64,000 nucleotides of DNA from Versatilivorator sp963663845. GTDB lineage: Bacteria; Acidobacteriota; Terriglobia; Versatilivoradales; Versatilivoraceae. Position numbers and translations under genes: made by a program. The first letter of the stretch is position 1; every line of letters begins with the position of its first letter. Location of the stretch: contig OY760650.2 in the NCBI GenBank assembly GCA_963663845.2, forward strand, positions 1,116,001-1,180,000, written 5' to 3'. The notes under the pieces were generated by a model, which saw only the letters and a list, made by a program, of their open reading frames with translations, made no database searches and had not been told where the DNA came from. Of the stretch, positions 16,045 to 25,411 are shown one piece after another.

Positions 16045-19000
16045 AGCCAATCGTCAACAAAGGCGAACCACGAAGGAACACGAATAGACACGAAGACCCA
16101 TGGACCTGCTTGGCTGCAACGACGTCACGGGATGAAGGCCGGGAGCGCGGGCGTCTCGCCCGCACAACACTGGCACAGCCTCGCCCCTCTCCTCCACCCG
16201 GCTCGACCGGCAACGGCGCCACGATTCCGCTTCAGCCGAGCCCATGGGGTTCCCGGCGGCAGGGTGGCCGTGTGCCGCATCACGGGGAAACGGAGCGGCC
16301 ACCCAACGCAGTGCATGCGGGCGAGACGCCCGCGCTCCCGGAGGGGCGCCTCCTCCCCTCCTTCCTGCTTCACGAGGAGGCACTGCCCCTGCCAATGCGG
16401 CAGCGCCGTCCCGCTTCGTGTGTCTTCAGTGAAACACCCAATCGTCAATAAAGACGAACCACGAATGAACACGAATGGACACGAATACCGATGGACCTGC
16501 TTGGCTGCGACGCCGTCACGGGAGGAAGGCCGGGAGCGCGAGCGTCTCGCCCGCACAACACTGGCACAGCCTCGCCCATCTCCTCGACCCGGGCTCGACC
16601 GGCAACGGCGCCACGATTCCGCTTCAGCCGGGCCTATGCGGTTTCCGCCGGCAGGGTGGCCGGGCGCCGCATCACGGGGAAACGGAGCGGCCACCCAACG
16701 CAGAGGATGCGGGCGAGACGCCCGCGCTCCCGGAGGGGCGCCTCCTCCCATCCTTCTTGCTCCGCGAGGAGGCACTGCCCCTGACGATGCGGCAGAGCCG
16801 TCCCGCTTCGTGTGTCTTCAGGGAAACACCCAATCCTCTATAAAGACGAACCACGAATGGACACGAAGACCGATGGACCTGCCTGGCTGCGACGACGCCA
16901 CGGGAGGAAGGCCGGGAGCGCGGGCGTCCCGCCCGCACAACGCTGGCACAACTTCACCCCTCTCCTCCACCCGGCTCGACCGGCAACGGCGCCACGATTC
17001 CGCTCAGCCGAGCCCAGTCCGTTCCTGTCGGCAGGGTGGCCGGGCGCCGCATCACGGGGAAACCGAGCGGCCACCCAACGCAGAGGATGCGGGCGGGACG
17101 CCCGCGCTCCCGGAGGGGCGCCTCCTCCCATCCTTCTTGCTCCGCGAGGAGGCACTGCCCCTGCCGATGCGGCAGAGCCGTCCCGCTTCGTGTGTCTTCA
17201 GTGAAACACCCCATCGTCAATCAAGACGAACCACGAATGAACACGAAGACCGATGGACCTGCCTGGCTGCGACGACGTCATGGGATGAAGGCCGGGAGCG
17301 CGGGCGTCCCGCCCGCACAACAGTGGCACAGCCTCGCCCCTCTTCTCGACCCGGCTCGACCGGCAACGGCGCCAGGATTCCGCTTCAGCCGAGCCCATGG
17401 GGTTCCCGGCGGCAGGGTGGCCGGGCGCCGCATCACGGGGAAACCGAGCGGCCACCCAACGCAGAGGATGCGGGCGAGACGCCCGCGCTCCCGGAGGGGC
17501 GGCTCCTCCCATCCTTCTTGCTCGGCGAGGAGGCACTGCCCCTGCCGATACGGCAGTGCCGTCCCGCTTCGTGTGTCTTCAGTGAAACGCCCCATCGTCA
17601 ATAAAGGCGAACCACGAATGGACACGAAGACCGATGTGACCTGCCTGGCTGCGACGACGTCATGGGATGAAGGCCGGGAGCGCGGGCGTCCCGCCCGCAC
17701 AACACTGGCACAGCCTCACCCCTCTCCTCCACCCGGGCTCGACCGGCAACGGCGCCACGATTCCGCTTCAGCCGAGCCCATGGGGTTCCCGGCGGCAGGG
17801 TGGCCGGGCGCCGCTTCACGGGGAAACTGAGCGGCCACCCAACGCAGAGGATGCGGGCGAGACGCCCCCGCTCCCGGTGGGGCGCCTCCTCCCATCCTTC
17901 TTGCTCGGCGAGGAGGCACTGCCCCTGCCGATACGGCAGTGCCGTCCCGCTTCGTGTGTCTTCAGTGAAACACCCAATCGTCAATAAAGGCGAACCACGA
18001 ATGGACACGAAGACCGATGTGACCTGCCTGGCTGCGACGACGTCATGGGATGAAGGCCGGGAGCGCGGGCGTCCCGCCCGCACAACACTGGCACAGCCTC
18101 ACCCCTCTCCTCCACCCGGGCTCGACCGGCAACGGCGCCACGATTCCGCTTCAGCCGAGCCCATGGGGTTCCCGGCGGCAGGGTGGCCGGGCGCCGCTTC
18201 ACGGGGAAACTGAGCGGCCACCCAACGCAGAGGATGCGGGCGAGACGCCCCCGCTCCCGGTGGGGCGCCTCCTCCCATCCTTCTCGCTCCGCGAGGAGGC
18301 ACTGCCCCTGCCGATGCGGCAGAGCCGTCCCGCTTCGTGTGTCTTCAGTGAAACGCCCCATCGTCAATAAAGGCGAACCACGAATGAACACGAATAGACA
18401 CGAAGACCCATGGACTTGCCTGGCTGCGACGACGTCACGGGAGGAAGGCCGGGAGCGCGGGCGTCCCGCCCGCACAACACTGGCACAGCCTCGCCCCTCT
18501 CCTCCACCCGGCTCGACCGGCAACGGCGCCACGATTCCGCTTCAGCCGAGCCCAAGCCGTTCCTGCCGGCAGGGTGGCCGGGCGCCGCTTCACGGGGAAA
18601 CCGAGCGGCCACCCAACGCAGAGGATGCGGGCGGGACGCCCGCGCTCCCGGAGGGGCGGCTCCTCCCATCCTTCTTGCTCGGCGAGGAGGCACTGCCCCT
18701 GCCGATACGGCAGTGCCGTCCCGCTTCGTGTGTCTTCAGTGAAACACCCAATCGTCAATAAAGGCGAACCACGAATGGACACGAAGACCGATGTGACCTG
18801 CCTGGCTGCGACGACGTCATGGGATGAAGGCCGGGAGCGCGGGCGTCCCGCCCGCACAACACTGGCACAGCCTCACCCCTCTCCTCCACCCGGGCTCGAC
18901 CGGCAACGGCGCCACGATTCCGCTTCAGCCGAGCCCATGGGGTTCCCGGCGGCAGGGTGGCCGGGCGCCGCTTCACGGGGAAACTGAGCGGCCACCCAAC

Positions 19001-20062
19001 GCAGAGGATGCGGGCGAGACGCCCGCGCTCCCGGTGGGGCGCCTCCTCCCATCCTTCTCGCTCCGCGAGGAGGCGCTGCCCTGTCGATGCGGCAGAGCCG
19101 TCCCGCTTCGTGTGTCTTCAGTGAAGCGCCCAATCCTCAAAAAAGACGAACCACGAATGAACACGAATGGACACGAATACCGATGGACCTGCTTGGCTGC
19201 GATGACGTCATGGGATGAAGGCCGGGAGCGCGGGCGTCTCGCCCGCACAACGCTGGCACAACCTCACCCCTCTCCTCCACCCGGCTCGACCGGCAACGGC
19301 GCCACGATTCCGCTTCAGCCGGGCCTATGCGGTTTCCGCCGGCAGGGTGGCCGTGTGCCGCATCACGGGAAAACCGAGCGGCCACCCAACCCAGAGGATG
19401 CGGGCGAGACGCCCGCGCTCCCGGAGGGGGGCGCCTCCTCCCATCCTTCTTGCTCGGCGAGGAGGCACAGCCCCTGCCGATGCGGCAGGGCCGTCCCGCT
19501 TCGTGTGTCTTCAGTGAAACACCCCATCGTCAATCAAGACGAACCACGAATGAACACGAATGGACACGAATACCGATGGACCTGCCTGGCTGCGACGCCG
19601 TCACGGGAGGAAGGCCGGGAGCGCGGGCGTCCCGCCCGCACAACGCTGGCACAGGCTTACCCCTCTCTCCCACCCGGCTCGAGCGGCAACAGCGCCACGA
19701 TTCCGCTTCAGCCGAGCCCATGGGGTTCCCGGCGGCAGGGTGGCCGGGCGCCGCTTCACGGGGAAACCGAGCGGCCACCCAACCCAGAGAATGCGGGCGA
19801 GACGCCCGCGCTCCCGGTGGGGCGCCTCCTCCCATCCTTCTCGCTCCGCGAGGAGGCGCTGCCCTGCCGATGCGGCAGAGCCGTCCCGCTTCGTGTGTCT
19901 TCAGTGAAACACCCCATCGTCAATAAGGACGAACCACGAATGAACACGAATGGACATGAATACGGATGGACCTGCTGGCTGCGACACCGTCACGGGATGA
20001 AGGCCGGGAGCGCCTCTCCCGTGTGTCTTCGTCGATTCCGTTTTTTCTTTGGTTTCAGGCAG
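16045..20062. repeat. Tandem array of ten ~385-bp REP/BIME-like units plus one truncated unit
   Basis: The anchor GAACCACGAA recurs at 16065, 16456, 16848, 17228, 17609, 17992, 18375, 18766, 19148, 19541 and 19931, with spacings of 380-393 bases. Each unit has a 5' arm of CACGAATGGA-type decamers and GACGTCACGGGA, then a core bounded by a ~24-bp inverted repeat. Each arm of that repeat is a REP-like hairpin, GCGGGCG-(3 nt)-CGCCCGC, and the arms are about 150 bases apart. A 3' arm follows with CTCCTC/GAGGAG and GGCACTGCC/GGCAGTGCC stems and ends CAGTGAAACACCCAATCGTC. The eleventh unit has lost its core. Unit lengths are not multiples of three and frames are open on both strands, so I regard it as non-coding. 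It lies between fabZ and ompH. Confidence 0.9.
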
Positions 20063-20163
20063 GCCCTGCCTCCGCCCGGACGGGCGGAAGGAGAGCCGAA
20101 GCGCCGTTTCGAGTCAATCGGGGAGGGGGCCCTCCGGCGTGCCGGTATTTGACGGATTGATCT

Positions 20164-20733
20164 CTACTGGGCGGGCGGGGTCGCGGCGGGGGAGGTCTGA
20201 GCCAGGTTGAACCGCTTGATAATGTCCGAGGTGATGTCTACCGAGTTGTCGTTGAACAGAACCTGGCTGTTCTGGCTGGATGAGTTCAGAATCAGGTAGA
20301 AGTTGTTCTCCGACGCATATTTTTGAACCTCGGCGGCTATTTTTCTGCCGATCCTGTTGAAGATATCGGTGCGGAGCTGATTGAACTCCCGCTGAGCGTC
20401 TTCGGTGGCGCGCTGGAACGAAATCTGCTTTCTTTCCAGGTTCCTGGAGAGGGCCGCTTGCGCCTCCTGGTTCAGGGTGGCTCCCTGACGTTGAATCTGG
20501 CCCTGCAGGTCCTGGATTTCCTTCTGCTGCTTGGCAAACTCCTCCTGCTTGGCATCCACTTTCTTCTGCAGATCGGCCATGGCGGCCTTCCCCTCCTCCG
20601 ACTCGAAGATGGCGCGGTCGATCTGGATGACGCCCACCTTGACCATCTCCTGGCCCTGAATCTGCAATGGACCGATCAATCCAAACAGAAGAAACGGCAA
20701 GAATGCGATGATCCCTCGATGCTTCCTGGTCAT
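20164..20733 (-). CDS. ompH: OmpH/Skp-family periplasmic chaperone
   Basis: The start at 20733 is preferred over the Met at 20775: AGGAG lies 11 bases upstream and the signal peptide begins at once (MTRKHRG, then a hydrophobic core, then IQGQE). This gives 189 residues. Residues ~35-140 form a long charged coiled coil (KKVDAKQEEFAKQQKEIQDL...), followed by a mixed alpha/beta region and a Pro/Ala tail, the Skp pattern. Skp-like proteins bind unfolded outer-membrane proteins in the periplasm, and the gene follows bamA in the run, as expected, but with an unrelated propeller gene in between. In most clusters of this type lpxD comes next; here the repeat array does. Confidence 0.88.
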   Translation of the reverse strand: MTRKHRGIIAFLPFLLFGLIGPLQIQGQEMVKVGVIQIDRAIFESEEGKAAMADLQKKVDAKQEEFAKQQKEIQDLQGQIQRQGATLNQEAQAALSRNLERKQISFQRATEDAQREFNQLRTDIFNRIGRKIAAEVQKYASENNFYLILNSSSQNSQVLFNDNSVDITSDIIKRFNLAQTSPAATPPAQ

Positions 20734-20836
20734 GACACACAGACTCCTTGTCGATGTTTTGGCGTTGCTCAACACAGATGATGCGGCCCTAGCTTACCAG
20801 TCCTTCATTGATTTTTGAAGGGACTCGCCATTTCTT

Positions 20837-22591
20837 CTATTCAGCCGTGACCAGAGGAAGGTCAACCGGGACGGCCACCAGGAACCCCCCGGTGCGCTCG
20901 GTGCTGGTGATCAGGGCCACGGCAATCATGGGCTGGGCGGTGGCGGAATCGATCTCCAGGGGACCGAAGCTGCTCCCCAGACCGAGGTCGCCGAGAACAT
21001 CGTCGGTGACGTGAAATCCGTTGGGCGGAATCTGAATGCCGCCCTTCAGACCGGTCTCTTCGCCGGTCTCCCTGTCCCTGGCGCGAATCCGGGCGGCTGC
21101 GCTGAGGCTGCCCAGGTTCATGATGACCAGCCGGGTCCGAAAGCGTCCCTGGTTGGTGGACGAGCTGAGCAGGAGCCTGGGCGAACCCCGAGCAACTCCG
21201 ACCTGCAGGGACGGGTCCTGGGTCTGGTTGTCGATCAGGGAAACAAAGCTGTTGAAGGGCCGGTCCGAAACCACGCGCAGCGAGCCCGAGGTGTTGGTGA
21301 CGGCGTCGGCGCCCATCACGAACCTCAGGACGTCGTTGATTTGAACGAACCCCCGAGGTCCCACCGTGGCCGTGCGCTCCGGGCTGCTCTTCCCTTCCTC
21401 GTTGCCCCAGCTTATGGAAACGGTGGCTTCCTGCTGTTCAAGGTTCCGGATCCCGAGATTGGTCCGAAACTGCGAGGTGTCGGAGACCAGGGGAAAGTAA
21501 TTGACGAATCCCATGGAGACGATTTCGAGGGCATCGCGCGGAGGGTTGACCACCAGCAGGGTGTTGTTGTTGGGATTGGCCGAAACGTGGGTAGGATTGG
21601 AGCCCACGAAGACCGATGAAGTGGTGATCTTGCGCAGGGTGGCCGGATCGATCAAGCTGAACGTTCTGGTCTCGGGCAACAGGGCGGCGACAAGCCCGGT
21701 CTTGGAATTGATGGCTACCGACCCGGGAGAGATGTTCAACGCCACCAGGCCCGCCAGGGTCGTGGGGACGCCCGAGGTGTCCAGCACGGCGACGGCCCGA
21801 CCGGGACCCAAGGCGACCACGGCCCGTTCCAGTTCCCCGCTTTGAACCACTTCCAGCGGCCCGCTGCCCAGGAAGATGCTGCCCACCACGGTAGCGATTT
21901 TCCGTTCGAGGTTGTAACGGACCATCTGCAGGCTGGCGTCACCGTGAGTGGCCACCAGGGCCAGGTCGTTCTTCTGGTCGTAAGCGACGCTGATGGGGTT
22001 GGACCCGACCGGGATCGGCGCCGGTAACACCGGGGTATTGGTGTCCAGATCCAGCAACTGCAGACCGTTGGCGTTCACCAGGGCGATGACGGCGATGTTG
22101 TTTTCGGTGTCGATGGCGACGCTCCGGGGCCCCGCTCCCCCCGCTCCGACGGAAACCACCGCTTCAGTGGCCCGGCACTCCGGGGTGATGCCATCGTCCT
22201 CGTCGTCGCCACCGGCCAGGCACTCGTGATTCAGATTGACGATGGAAACGTTGTCGCTCCCGGTATTGACAACCACCGCCTTGCCGGTGATCTCGTTCAC
22301 CGCCACCGCCAGGGGCAAGGCCACCGGCATGGGTCGGCCCTCCCCATCCAGGAAGGGATCGCCGTTACCGTCCACATACAGTGGGATCCTCTTGTAGGTA
22401 GGAGCCGCCTTGCTCAGGTTGACCACGTACAACTCCCTGGAGTTGCGACCCACCACCAGGGCCTGGTTGCTGCTCGGCCTCACCAGCGAATAGACCGGAA
22501 AGGTCCCGGGAGAAAAGAGTACCTCCTGCGCCCACCCGCCCAGAGGGGCGCACGCCAGCAGCAGTGCCAGGAAACCGAAGAAATGCTTCAT
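20837..22591 (-). CDS. Secreted YVTN/NHL-like beta-propeller protein with two adhesion-like C-terminal repeats
   Basis: The start at 22591 gives a clear signal peptide (MKHFFGFLALLLACAPLGGWAQE); the frame extends 44 codons further upstream without support. The protein has 584 residues. Residues ~25-380 are propeller repeats of the YVTN type (PLAVAVNEITGKAVVVNTGSDNVSIVNL, GPRSVAIDTENNIAVIAL, NPISVAYDQKNDLALVATHG). Residues ~385-580 hold two beta-rich repeats (SQFRTNLGIRNLEQQEATV and GRFRTRLVIMNLGSLSAAA) resembling the repeat unit of module A elsewhere in the window. It lies 37 bases after bamA and 103 before ompH, an uncommon insertion between these two. Periplasmic or surface location; function unknown. 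Confidence 0.72.
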   Translation of the reverse strand: MKHFFGFLALLLACAPLGGWAQEVLFSPGTFPVYSLVRPSSNQALVVGRNSRELYVVNLSKAAPTYKRIPLYVDGNGDPFLDGEGRPMPVALPLAVAVNEITGKAVVVNTGSDNVSIVNLNHECLAGGDDEDDGITPECRATEAVVSVGAGGAGPRSVAIDTENNIAVIALVNANGLQLLDLDTNTPVLPAPIPVGSNPISVAYDQKNDLALVATHGDASLQMVRYNLERKIATVVGSIFLGSGPLEVVQSGELERAVVALGPGRAVAVLDTSGVPTTLAGLVALNISPGSVAINSKTGLVAALLPETRTFSLIDPATLRKITTSSVFVGSNPTHVSANPNNNTLLVVNPPRDALEIVSMGFVNYFPLVSDTSQFRTNLGIRNLEQQEATVSISWGNEEGKSSPERTATVGPRGFVQINDVLRFVMGADAVTNTSGSLRVVSDRPFNSFVSLIDNQTQDPSLQVGVARGSPRLLLSSSTNQGRFRTRLVIMNLGSLSAAARIRARDRETGEETGLKGGIQIPPNGFHVTDDVLGDLGLGSSFGPLEIDSATAQPMIAVALITSTERTGGFLVAVPVDLPLVTAE

Positions 22592-22628
22592 GAAGGTGTG
22601 TCCTTGTATGACAGTCGCATCGACAAAC

Positions 22629-25325
22629 TCAGAAGGTCCGGCCCACCGAGAATTTGATGTCGCTGCGCTTTTCGAAGATGATGGGAATCGGGGCGGCTCC
22701 GGTCGGATTCGGCACGAACTCATTGAACCGCAAGGGGTTGTATCCGAAAATCAGACGAAAGGGGGCGTTGACCACCGGCATGATGATCTGGAGCTCGATC
22801 CCCGTGCTGGCCCTCCAGTCGTCTGTCCCCGGAATGACCTGCACTTCCTCCCCGGCTCTGACGGGCCGGAAGGCCCCATCCTCCAGCACCACCAGCCCCG
22901 CAGTGGAATTGTCGGCAATGGTCAGGGCCGCCCGCCTCATGACCCAGGATCGTCCGATATCGAAAAAAGGCGCCAGCGTAACCGGACCCATGATCGGAAT
23001 CCGATACTCCAGGTTGTAGACCACCTGGGAGTCTCCGCCCACGAACTGAAAGCTGCTGAAATAGCGGGGTTGCTGCCTCACCACATTCTGGCCCGTCAGG
23101 GGATCGATCTGGGGAGTGCCGTCCGGATTGAGCACGGGCACCGTTTCGGTCCTCTCGAAGGTCGTGAGAGCCAGAGGGCTGATGAGGCGAATATCGAAGC
23201 CGCGAATGCTGTCCTCGCCTCCGATGAACTGCCGGTCGAAGACGGGAGGCTGCAAGCCGTCGAAACCGCTGACGAAGGAGAACAGGCCGCGCATTCCGAT
23301 GGTGTTTCTGCCCTTGTTGACCGGCTTGAACCACTTGGCTTCCACCGTGGGCCGCACGATGTTGGCGCCTCCCCTCAGCACCGGCCCCCCGGTGAACTGC
23401 AGGTAGAGGGAGAAACTCTTGCCCCGGGTGGGCTGAAAGGGGTTGTTGACGGTGTTGTAGGTGAGCGACGGGGTGATGGTGCTGCGCACCAGGCCCTCGA
23501 AAGCCGTCCGGCCGGAGAAGCGGTCGGCCGGCCAGAGCGCGCTGAAGAAGGACTCGTTCTCGTTGGAGCTGAACCCGGTCGAGGACTTGTCCAATCCGTA
23601 GCTGATGCCGAAGTGGGTGAAGGGACGGACCGGATAGCTGGCGAAAGTGGTGAACCCGGTGCTGTTCTGGGAGAACAGCTCCGACCCCAGCGGCACCAGA
23701 CCGCTGAAAAAACCCAGGGTGTCGGCTTCGTGAAAGCTGTAGCGTCGATGGAACACCGTAAAGCCGGTGGTCAAGGGCCGATCGCGGAAGTAGGGCTCGG
23801 TGAAGCTGAAGACATACTGGGAGGCCCGGGTCCCCCCCTGGGCCTGGATGCTGATGGACTCGCCGTGACCCATGAAGTTGTTGGTGGAGTAGCCGGCGCC
23901 GATGAAACTGCCGCCGAAGCCGCTGGTGCCTCCCGAAAAGGAGATCGAATTCTTGCCCTTTTCCTTCACCTTGAGGACGACGTCGACCTGACCGGTCTCT
24001 TCCTCTCCGGCCGTGACCTGGGGCTTGATCTCCGCGTCTTCCTCGGCCTTGAGCTCGTCGAAGTAGCCGAGCTGGTTCAACCTCAGCACGCTCACGTCCC
24101 ACAAATGAGTGTTGAATATCTCGCCTTCCCGAACCAGGATTTCCCGCCGGATCACCTTGTCCCGGGTGGTGGTGTTGCCCACGAAATCCATGCGCCTCAG
24201 GAAGAACTGCTTGCCCTCTTCGAAGTCGAAGACGACGTTGACCACCTTTTCGACCTCGTCCACCTCTTGTCTCGGGATCGGAGTCCAATTGATATAGCCC
24301 TGGGAGCCATAAATCTTCTTGAGGTTGTCGAACCCCTCCCGGATCAGCTCTCCGTTGAAGACCTCTCCCTCCTTCATGCCGAGCACCCTCAAGAGGATCC
24401 TGTCCTCGAACAGGGTATTGCCGGTGAACTGCAGGTCGCCCACCCGGTATTGATCGTTCTCCTCCAGGTCGACGTCGATGAAGACGCGCTTCGCCATCTT
24501 GCGCCGGAAGGGAATCGGAAACCATGACCAGCGCCGCACGTCCCGCACCTCGACCCTGGGCTCGTTGATCAGGAGCTTGATGTGGCCCTTCTCGTGGTAC
24601 TTGGCGCGGACCCCCAGTTCCAGAGAACCCTCCAACCTGCGCCGCTCATACTTGGACTTGCCGGTCCAGAACGACATGAACCCGGTCTCCTTGAGGAACT
24701 TCATCGACTTGCGCAGTTCCTTGTCCGAGTAGACGGTGTTGCCGTGAAAGTCGATCTTCTCCACCTTGACCTTGGGGCCTTCCTCGATCACGAAGGTGAG
24801 CAGCTTGGAGTTGGGCGGGACATCCTCCGTTCTGTAGCTGATCTCGGCGTACTGGCGGCCCTTCTCGGCCAGGAGATCGGTCAAGACCACGATGGCTCGC
24901 TGAATCTTGGTGGGGTCGAAGGGGGTTTCGATCCCGACACCCACCTTCTCCTCCTGGTATTTTTCCAATACCTCGGTCTGAGTCGCCGATTTCAGCCCTT
25001 CATATTCGATACTCCGGATCATGGGCCGTTCCTGCACCCAGAAGATCACGATCTTGCCCTGGTCGCCATCCTCCAACTCGATCCGAACGTCGTCAAAGTA
25101 CCCGGTCTCCCAAACGGTTCGAAAGTCGCGCCGCAGCAACGCCGGATCCAGAAAGTCGTTGGGCTTGGAGAGAACGTGGAACTTGACCGTTTCCTGGGGA
25201 ACCCTTCTGGTTCCTCGTACTTCGATGTTTTCGATGATTTCTCTCTTCTGAGCCCAGGCCTGCCCCTGCCATCCGCACAGCGCCCACAGGAGCGCCCCAC
25301 ACGCAACGAGGAATTTCTTACCCAT
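22629..25325 (-). CDS. bamA: Outer-membrane protein assembly factor BamA
   Basis: The start at 25325 is chosen because GGAGG (complement of 25331-25335) lies 5 bases upstream and MGKKFLVACGALLWALCG begins a signal peptide. This gives 898 residues, slightly longer than the ~800 of E. coli. Residues ~30-430 carry five POTRA repeats (for example IENIEVRGTRRVPQETV, VEKIDFHGNTVYSDKEL, VGDLQFTGNTLFEDRIL, RRMDFVGNTTTRDKVI), and ~450-898 the 16-stranded barrel, ending in KFSVGRTF with terminal Phe. It is the core of the BAM complex inserting barrel proteins. An inserted ~40-residue segment after POTRA 3 (EVRDVRRWSWFPIPFRRKM) is unusual in this family. It is followed by the propeller gene and ompH. 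Confidence 0.95.
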   Translation of the reverse strand: MGKKFLVACGALLWALCGWQGQAWAQKREIIENIEVRGTRRVPQETVKFHVLSKPNDFLDPALLRRDFRTVWETGYFDDVRIELEDGDQGKIVIFWVQERPMIRSIEYEGLKSATQTEVLEKYQEEKVGVGIETPFDPTKIQRAIVVLTDLLAEKGRQYAEISYRTEDVPPNSKLLTFVIEEGPKVKVEKIDFHGNTVYSDKELRKSMKFLKETGFMSFWTGKSKYERRRLEGSLELGVRAKYHEKGHIKLLINEPRVEVRDVRRWSWFPIPFRRKMAKRVFIDVDLEENDQYRVGDLQFTGNTLFEDRILLRVLGMKEGEVFNGELIREGFDNLKKIYGSQGYINWTPIPRQEVDEVEKVVNVVFDFEEGKQFFLRRMDFVGNTTTRDKVIRREILVREGEIFNTHLWDVSVLRLNQLGYFDELKAEEDAEIKPQVTAGEEETGQVDVVLKVKEKGKNSISFSGGTSGFGGSFIGAGYSTNNFMGHGESISIQAQGGTRASQYVFSFTEPYFRDRPLTTGFTVFHRRYSFHEADTLGFFSGLVPLGSELFSQNSTGFTTFASYPVRPFTHFGISYGLDKSSTGFSSNENESFFSALWPADRFSGRTAFEGLVRSTITPSLTYNTVNNPFQPTRGKSFSLYLQFTGGPVLRGGANIVRPTVEAKWFKPVNKGRNTIGMRGLFSFVSGFDGLQPPVFDRQFIGGEDSIRGFDIRLISPLALTTFERTETVPVLNPDGTPQIDPLTGQNVVRQQPRYFSSFQFVGGDSQVVYNLEYRIPIMGPVTLAPFFDIGRSWVMRRAALTIADNSTAGLVVLEDGAFRPVRAGEEVQVIPGTDDWRASTGIELQIIMPVVNAPFRLIFGYNPLRFNEFVPNPTGAAPIPIIFEKRSDIKFSVGRTF

Positions 25326-25411
25326 TGCTGCCTCCACCATGCGGCTGAACGAAAAAGTGCATTGTTGCCGGAAGCCCTTGGAAACGAATGTAGGATGCGG
25401 ATTGCGGGGAA

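Noticed and set aside
16045..20062. CRISPR array
   Set aside because: Repeat period is ~385 bases with no unique spacers and no cas genes; whole units are repeated.
16132..20152. Long open frames inside the tandem array (up to 490 codons, both strands)
   Set aside because: Unit spacings are 380-393 bases and mostly not multiples of three, frames stay open on both strands and in several phases, products are Arg/Pro/Ala-rich low complexity with no family, and the same DNA appears as solo non-coding copies elsewhere.
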